Positions 34,019 to 39,102 of a DNA stretch of 39,102 nt are shown here, piece by piece (the first letter of the stretch is position 1; every line of letters starts with the position of its first letter). Made by a program: the position numbers and the translations under genes. The notes below the pieces were generated by a model that searched no databases, was not told the DNA's origin, and saw only the letters and a program-made list of their open reading frames with translations. This DNA comes from Klebsormidium nitens. Lineage: Eukaryota; Streptophyta; Klebsormidiophyceae; Klebsormidiales; Klebsormidiaceae. The stretch is from contig DF237505.1 in the NCBI GenBank assembly GCA_000708835.1, forward strand, positions 1 to 39,102, given 5' to 3'.

Positions 34019-35909
34019 ATTCACGTCCCTCGAACGTGATCCTCCTCTGCCCTTCCGTAGCGTCCATGGTAGCTTTTGCGACGGTGTAGCTCCGCTTAAT
34101 GTCGTCAGCTTGTAACATAGCCAGCCCCGGTATAGGACTCGTACATAGTAGATCGCCGTTGGTAATCGGACCACCGACGTCGGTGACCCATATGGCACCC
34201 TCGCCCCCCGAATTGACGACTATCCTCTCGTCTCCATCTTCTTTCGGCACTCTCACATCTAGGGCACCCGTGCGGTAAAGTCTATGCGTCTCATGATCAT
34301 CCTCCAATGATGCGAATACTCCGAAGACGGTCTTGTCGCACGCCCTCTCGCTCAACGTCACGATCGGAAGCGCACATGAAACGCCAATGCCTCCGCTGCC
34401 TCGCAACACCTTACCGTCCCGCCTGGGGACGGAACTAATCGCCCCCGTCGACACTACCACGCAACCTATCAACGGTATGCCTTGAGGCGTATGCATGCCG
34501 TTCTCGTGGATCAGTCTCGACAAGTCCCCAGATATAGCAGTCCTATGCGTGGCCGTGAAATCCATGCCGGGGGCGAGGTCTTGGGTCGTGTCGAAGTACG
34601 CTATGGGAGACCCGTCCTTCCGCACGCACAGCCCACTCTCGTCATCGACGTAGACCTGCCAGCTCGTGAGCCCTCTGTTGATCACGAGACCGTCTTGCTG
34701 CGCGTCGCTGCCCGCTACGGCCCCCTGGCCGATCTGCATGGCCCCGCGAACGGACACGAAAGGGAAGTTTGAGGTGTTTAGGTTCCCGGTCATGAGTGGC
34801 GGCAAGTCGGAGCTGGCACCCAGCGCAAAGTCGTAGGCCAGAGTCTTCTGCTGTCCGACGCCCGCACCGATGTATATGCTGCAGTCTCCCGTCGAGCCGG
34901 TCCCGCAAGCCTTTCCGAGGTACGTGCAGTTGCTGCCGGAGGCCTCGAATCCCGCAGCGTGACCCACGGCCGTACAGCCGTCGTTGACGCGCGCGGTGGC
35001 ATAAGTATCTAGACTCCCGAGAGCGTCCAAGCCGACGCCAACTACGTTCGAGCCCGAGGCATTAGCGAGCGACCTGTTGCCGAGCGCCGTGCACGAAGCT
35101 CCGATCAGACCCCTGCCGGAACCGTGTCCCAAGAGCGTCACGTCGTTCCCCAGAGTGGACTTGGTCCCGCTCAAGTGACCGATGGAGAGTATGTCGTTCT
35201 GAGTGGTGACCGGGTACGCGGACTGTGCTCCGATGGCCAGTAGATTAGAGGATGTAGAGACGTTGTATGCAGAGAAACTGCCGATAGCGATGCCGGACTG
35301 AATGTTCGAGACGTTGAAGAGACTCTGCGCGCCGATGGCTATGATACCGTCTCCGGCTACCGATGCGCTAGTTCTGCCGTAGGCCGACTGATACCCTATG
35401 AGGATGGATTGCTTCGTCCCTTTCAGGTTCGTCCCAGCGAAAGCACCTAGCGCCACCGACTTCGAACTGTTTCCCGTATTAGCAAAAGCGTCCGTTCCCA
35501 ACACGCTATTGTACCATCCCGTTGAGTTGAACTGCAGAGACCGAGCACCTATGCCCACGGACTTACTGACTCCGGTGGCATGCTGCCCCGCAAACAGTCC
35601 TATATACACGTCTTCTTCTCCAGAGAGCGTGTCGGCGGCCCCGAGTCCGATCACGACGGAGTTATTGACGGGCCCGCTCGCGTTAGCGTTGGCAGTACTG
35701 CCGAGCACGGTATTCCCGCTCCCAAAGGTCTTCTGTCCCGCTCTATATCCCGCATACAAGTTGTTGAGCCCATCGTTGCCTATGCCGGTATCCGCTCCGA
35801 GTCCTATGCCAGTTCCACTGGCATCCACGCTGAAGTAGCTGGTCGTAGCGCCAGGCATGCGGCCCGTGAATGTCCTGTTCGCGCCTACATTGTCGAAGCT
35901 CGAACTCAT
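33981..35909 (-). CDS. Glycine-rich fibre/adhesin-like protein
   Basis: 642 aa. The N-terminal two thirds are imperfect Gly/Ala/Ser-rich beta repeats with recurring xxIGxxSxxxxxxSxNxxxIGxxA, as in trimeric adhesins and phage tail fibres. The last 150 residues are a different globular domain with GEGAIWVTDVGGPITNGDLL and YTVAKATM, a module that I recall at the end of several giant-virus fibre-like proteins. No signal peptide. It probably forms a trimeric beta-structure on the virion for host attachment or coat stability. All ends are intact and the ATG at 35909 is clear. Confidence 0.72.
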   Translation of the reverse strand: MSSSFDNVGANRTFTGRMPGATTSYFSVDASGTGIGLGADTGIGNDGLNNLYAGYRAGQKTFGSGNTVLGSTANANASGPVNNSVVIGLGAADTLSGEEDVYIGLFAGQHATGVSKSVGIGARSLQFNSTGWYNSVLGTDAFANTGNSSKSVALGAFAGTNLKGTKQSILIGYQSAYGRTSASVAGDGIIAIGAQSLFNVSNIQSGIAIGSFSAYNVSTSSNLLAIGAQSAYPVTTQNDILSIGHLSGTKSTLGNDVTLLGHGSGRGLIGASCTALGNRSLANASGSNVVGVGLDALGSLDTYATARVNDGCTAVGHAAGFEASGSNCTYLGKACGTGSTGDCSIYIGAGVGQQKTLAYDFALGASSDLPPLMTGNLNTSNFPFVSVRGAMQIGQGAVAGSDAQQDGLVINRGLTSWQVYVDDESGLCVRKDGSPIAYFDTTQDLAPGMDFTATHRTAISGDLSRLIHENGMHTPQGIPLIGCVVVSTGAISSVPRRDGKVLRGSGGIGVSCALPIVTLSERACDKTVFGVFASLEDDHETHRLYRTGALDVRVPKEDGDERIVVNSGGEGAIWVTDVGGPITNGDLLCTSPIPGLAMLQADDIKRSYTVAKATMDATEGQRRITFEGREFTASLIACVYSC

Positions 35910-35994
35910 ATCTTATCCGTCTTCCTCCTGCTTTGGAGCCTCGAAAATAGTGATCGTCTTCGCAGCAGCCCAATCGCACACCGCTCTGATCGGA

Positions 35995-38900
35995 TCACTC
36001 TCTGCATTTCGCTTGGAAATCGTACTCGAGTTTCATCCTGTTTGGTGCGTTACCAGCTGCCTCGTGAGCGAAACGCAAGGTCATGGACGAATTGTGTGCA
36101 CCGTTCTTCGAGAGAGGGTTCATCAGAGCGAGCATCACGAAGCGAGATTTTGGTTGTTCGCTCCCATCTAAGCCATTCAGAGCGTTCAGTATGGAGAGCA
36201 TCCCGATCGTATCTCTGCCGAAGCGAGTTTCTGAACCCAACGCGCGCAGAGCTGCCACCTTCTCCGTCTGATTAGTCCGCGCCACGGCCGTAGTTACCAT
36301 GGTTTCTTCGAGCATATCGCCGGTCAGGATGGTCCAGTTCGGGTCATACAGATAGGCTCTACTGCTCTCACGCAGACTGCTGCAACTCATCGGATACACG
36401 TTACTGCGATCGTGTACGTACTTTCCCCCAGACTCTTCCGCTTTTTTGCTCCTGAAGAAATATTTCAAGTGATTCAGCGTCTCGTTGATGAAGAAGCCCT
36501 CGTTTCGTAGATCGTCCAGAGGCTGTTGTTTGGGAGTACCGCGGAGATATGAGAAGATCTTATCCTTCCTGTATTGTTCCGAAGTGTCCGGTCTCACGAG
36601 GACGGTCTCCGCGATCTCCATCGGGTTCTCTATGCCGGCCATGTCGCAGAACGTCAAGTATCCGTTTCTACCCGTGGACCCGTTCCGGACCCTGAATACG
36701 AGGAAGAGATGACTGCGCGAGGACTGCGGGTTATTCGGGGTGCATTTGATTCGCCCCCTCGCGAGTCTATCCTTTGTGATAGTCTCCACGAATCCATCCA
36801 ACCTGTCCACGGCGAACTCACCAGGCGGTACAGAATGCGTCAACACCGAGGATTCCGTGCAAGGTCTCGAGAGGATCTTCGACCTCGCTTGCTGGGGGTT
36901 CGGGGTCTTGTCTCGATCGTAGAATTGCGTGAGATCGATCTTGCCATACAATTCAAAGGCCAGCTCCAGATGTACTGCGTTGTTCGGATCCTTCGCTTTT
37001 ATGCTACTCATGCACCTCTTCAAGAGGCCCTCGTCTCCGGGCCGCCCGAATATACAGGTGGTCTTCCCTGAGCCGGAATAGCCGTAAGCGAACGCAATCA
37101 CCGATCTGCCCTCGAGCGTCGAGAGGGCCATGCTCTCGAAAGTCTCTCCAGCGCCTCCTTCAAAGACGTCCTGGGTCGAGATCCCTGCATCTCCGGGCAG
37201 AGACCTCCTCGGATTGGTCAGCTGCGAATCGACGACCGAGAAAAACTCTCCGAAAGTCTGCTCCCCCACTTTTGTGTTCAATCTTTTGTACCCTCCCAAA
37301 GTGATGTGCCTCTCGTCGCTCCTAATTTCCCCCGGCTTCGTCGAGCCCGACTCTCTGACCTCACCCGGACGTATCCACCACTGACACTCCTTCAGATCGG
37401 CAAATCTCGTCGGAGGGACGGACAAGCGGTTGACGACGGCATACACGAACACCGCTCCTTGCAACTCCACACGGAATTTCAGGCACGAACGGCCCAGGTC
37501 TTCGTAGAGGTTCAGAGCTAAGATACCTACGGAACTCCCTTCTGACAAGATGTTCTCTATCTCCCTCTTGTTCCTCTCGAGAGTTTCTCGGATCCAAGCC
37601 TCGGCGTAATCCTGAGCCGTAGAATCCGTCTTCCCCAGCAGTCTACCCAACCGCAACAGCCGCTTGTTTCGCGCGTTGGGCATGGCCAGTAAGTTGAGGA
37701 GTGCATTCATGGACGCGAGCGCGCTCTGGAGCTTGAGCCTCGGGAACTCAGGCTCGGGCGCTTCTGGCTGCCTATCACCGTTCAGTTGCCGTCGTTGCAA
37801 TGCCTCTTCGAGCCTCTTGCGAAGGTCGTCGATCACGGGTTGAGTTCTATCTTTGAATTCCCTGAGGAAAGCAGCTTCCCTGCCGACGTTCTCTGCGAGC
37901 TTCCTTTCGTATTCGCTCCTGCAGCGCATGACACCACGGACCGCGTCGGAGGCCTCCTCTTCCAGTTCATTGATCTCTTCGGCGTCGAGCTGAGATGCTA
38001 CATCCTGCAGCTGCTGCCATGTTCCCACGGTATGATCATCGTTCTTCAATCCGTGCATGACTGCGTCGCATTTGGCTTGAAGAGCACCTATCCTCGAAAG
38101 GAGACTGGATACGCGCAATCGCAGTTCGTCCCCTGAGCAGACCTCTATGCCAGCTCGTACGTCTTCGAAACCCAACAGCTTGCGAAACGCTTCCAAGCGC
38201 ATCCAATATGTATGTGCATCGCGGGTATGCAACGCCCTGAATTCCATCGAAAAGTCTCTGACCGACCTGGAGAGGTCGGCCAACTCCCGTGCCGTCACGT
38301 TTGCACCCCTACCCTGATACTCTACCTCAGGTCTCGTACCGTTCTTCCACAGGTCGTGCACCGCTCTGGTCACGGTGTTCAACGCGTTCTGAGTCGACGC
38401 CAATCGAGCCTCATACTCGGTTCTCTGTCTCGCCGCCGTCTCTCCCAGCGATTTCATGGTAGCATTCCGTTCGTTCAGTTGCTTTCGTAGGCCATCCTCT
38501 GCCTCCTTTGCTGACCTCAACGCCCCCTGTATATTCAGGACCTGACGCTCGAGTTCCGCTTTCTCGCTCGTGAGTCGATCCGCATCGGAGCCCCTCGTCG
38601 ATAATTCCACGCCCTTCTGCTCGAGGTTACGCCTCAAACGTTCTTCGATCGCGGCCAAGTCCTCCACCCGCTTGACTCGCTCCGCCAGCTCCGTCTGCGC
38701 GCTCTGCAACTCTTCTTGGTACTTCCCGCTCGAGGATCTAGCCATCCCCAGTTCTCCTTCCAACCTAGCTCTGTTCGACCTCGCGGTCGTCAAGTTTTTC
38801 TCCTTTGCTAACATCTCTTCCATCGACCGTCTCTCTGCCGCTTCCAGTTGAGATACGCGCGAGCTATGAGATGCTATGGTACGTTCCTGAGCCGCCACTC

Positions 38901-39102
38901 GCGACTGCAGTTCGACTCCCCTGCTCTGCGCGGCCAGAAGCCCGACGTGCACGACCGCCAACTGCCGCTGGAGCTCCTCCTTCTCCTGCCTGAGAGGTTC
39001 CAGATTCGCTCCCACCCTCGCAGCGTTCGCCAGCTCTTCTTCCTTCGCCCTCAACCGGCCCGCCAGTGCAGATCTTTCGCTAGTGAGCCCCGCTATGGTG
39101 CC
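35995..39102 (-). CDS. Coiled-coil protein with C-terminal kinesin motor, 5' end outside window
   Basis: The frame is open to the right edge, so the N-terminus is missing; at least 1035 aa are visible. The first 330 or so residues are dense coiled coil (repeated LEGEL, EELQ, AELERQ). A mixed helical middle follows. From about 560 to the end is a kinesin-type motor: P-loop AYGYSGSGKTT, switch I NNPQSSRSH, switch II LTFCDMAGIENP and NETLNHLKYF. A stalk followed by a C-terminal motor is the plan of minus-end-directed kinesin-14. The nucleotide site looks complete; switch II DMAGIEN differs from the usual DLAGSE. It could move viral cargo on host microtubules; a structural role without motility is also possible. 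Confidence 0.85.
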   Translation of the reverse strand, partial: GTIAGLTSERSALAGRLRAKEEELANAARVGANLEPLRQEKEELQRQLAVVHVGLLAAQSRGVELQSRVAAQERTIASHSSRVSQLEAAERRSMEEMLAKEKNLTTARSNRARLEGELGMARSSSGKYQEELQSAQTELAERVKRVEDLAAIEERLRRNLEQKGVELSTRGSDADRLTSEKAELERQVLNIQGALRSAKEAEDGLRKQLNERNATMKSLGETAARQRTEYEARLASTQNALNTVTRAVHDLWKNGTRPEVEYQGRGANVTARELADLSRSVRDFSMEFRALHTRDAHTYWMRLEAFRKLLGFEDVRAGIEVCSGDELRLRVSSLLSRIGALQAKCDAVMHGLKNDDHTVGTWQQLQDVASQLDAEEINELEEEASDAVRGVMRCRSEYERKLAENVGREAAFLREFKDRTQPVIDDLRKRLEEALQRRQLNGDRQPEAPEPEFPRLKLQSALASMNALLNLLAMPNARNKRLLRLGRLLGKTDSTAQDYAEAWIRETLERNKREIENILSEGSSVGILALNLYEDLGRSCLKFRVELQGAVFVYAVVNRLSVPPTRFADLKECQWWIRPGEVRESGSTKPGEIRSDERHITLGGYKRLNTKVGEQTFGEFFSVVDSQLTNPRRSLPGDAGISTQDVFEGGAGETFESMALSTLEGRSVIAFAYGYSGSGKTTCIFGRPGDEGLLKRCMSSIKAKDPNNAVHLELAFELYGKIDLTQFYDRDKTPNPQQARSKILSRPCTESSVLTHSVPPGEFAVDRLDGFVETITKDRLARGRIKCTPNNPQSSRSHLFLVFRVRNGSTGRNGYLTFCDMAGIENPMEIAETVLVRPDTSEQYRKDKIFSYLRGTPKQQPLDDLRNEGFFINETLNHLKYFFRSKKAEESGGKYVHDRSNVYPMSCSSLRESSRAYLYDPNWTILTGDMLEETMVTTAVARTNQTEKVAALRALGSETRFGRDTIGMLSILNALNGLDGSEQPKSRFVMLALMNPLSKNGAHNSSMTLRFAHEAAGNAPNRMKLEYDFQAKCRE

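Noticed and set aside
1..39102. tRNA, rRNA or SUMO E1/E2 genes
   Set aside because: I looked for cloverleaf-like segments and for E2 (HPN ... Cys) or E1 (GxGxxG plus catalytic Cys) patterns in the frames and found none.

Overview
The window looks like part of a nucleocytoplasmic large DNA virus (Nucleocytoviricota), either free or integrated in a eukaryotic genome. Hallmark genes seen are family B DNA polymerase, double jelly-roll major capsid protein (MCP), mRNA guanylyltransferase, YqaJ-type exonuclease, an SSB-like protein, a SNF2/RING helicase remnant, a virion-type kinase, and several small membrane or virion proteins that I match from memory to the DUF5899, DUF5762 and DUF5832 families. 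Several genes need splicing by GT-AG introns (usually 104-144 nt) to make sense, so they are presumably expressed through a host nucleus. Short AAACCCTA/TTTAGGG tracts hint at a plant or green-algal setting, but weakly. I cannot name the virus or host.

Layout. 1-1124: no convincing gene. 1125-3523: SSB-like gene, then a SNF2/RING gene whose 5' half is replaced by a truncated TnpB element. 3674-4747: minimal histone-fold protein and an unknown gene. 4990-10808: DNA polymerase in 8 exons with a 263-aa intein at YGD/TDS; four of its seven introns are long and carry ORFs (zinc ribbon, OTU protease, antisense MADF-like protein, an 87-aa ORF). 10811-17032: unknown gene, kinase, unknown gene, capping enzyme, nucleotidyltransferase-RING fusion, and a spliced TRAF-like zinc-finger gene whose intron also holds an ORF. 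17036-20720: a leftward group of virion-type genes.

20739-27051 is the most unusual part. A leftward 10-exon gene (765 aa by my splice model) joins an SP-RING SUMO-ligase domain, SUMO-interacting motifs, a coiled coil, a complete Ulp1-type SUMO protease domain and a C-terminal nuclear/DNA-binding-like region. It faces a rightward 3-exon gene (537 aa) with three ubiquitin-like folds, ending exactly in -QTGG, the mature SUMO C-terminus. Together they look like a SUMO-like modifier and its combined ligase/protease; no E1 or E2 is visible, so host enzymes would have to supply those steps.

27059-39102: DUF5762-like protein, small membrane protein, YqaJ exonuclease, another membrane protein, DUF5832-like protein, small RING protein, membrane protein, MCP (with a frameshift near its end), a telomere-like spacer, a spliced repeat-rich gene, a glycine-rich fibre/adhesin-like protein, and a large coiled-coil protein with a C-terminal kinesin motor running off the right edge. 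With RINGs, OTU, TRAF-like fingers, SP-RING, Ulp1 and a SUMO-like modifier, the region is strongly biased towards ubiquitin/SUMO control.
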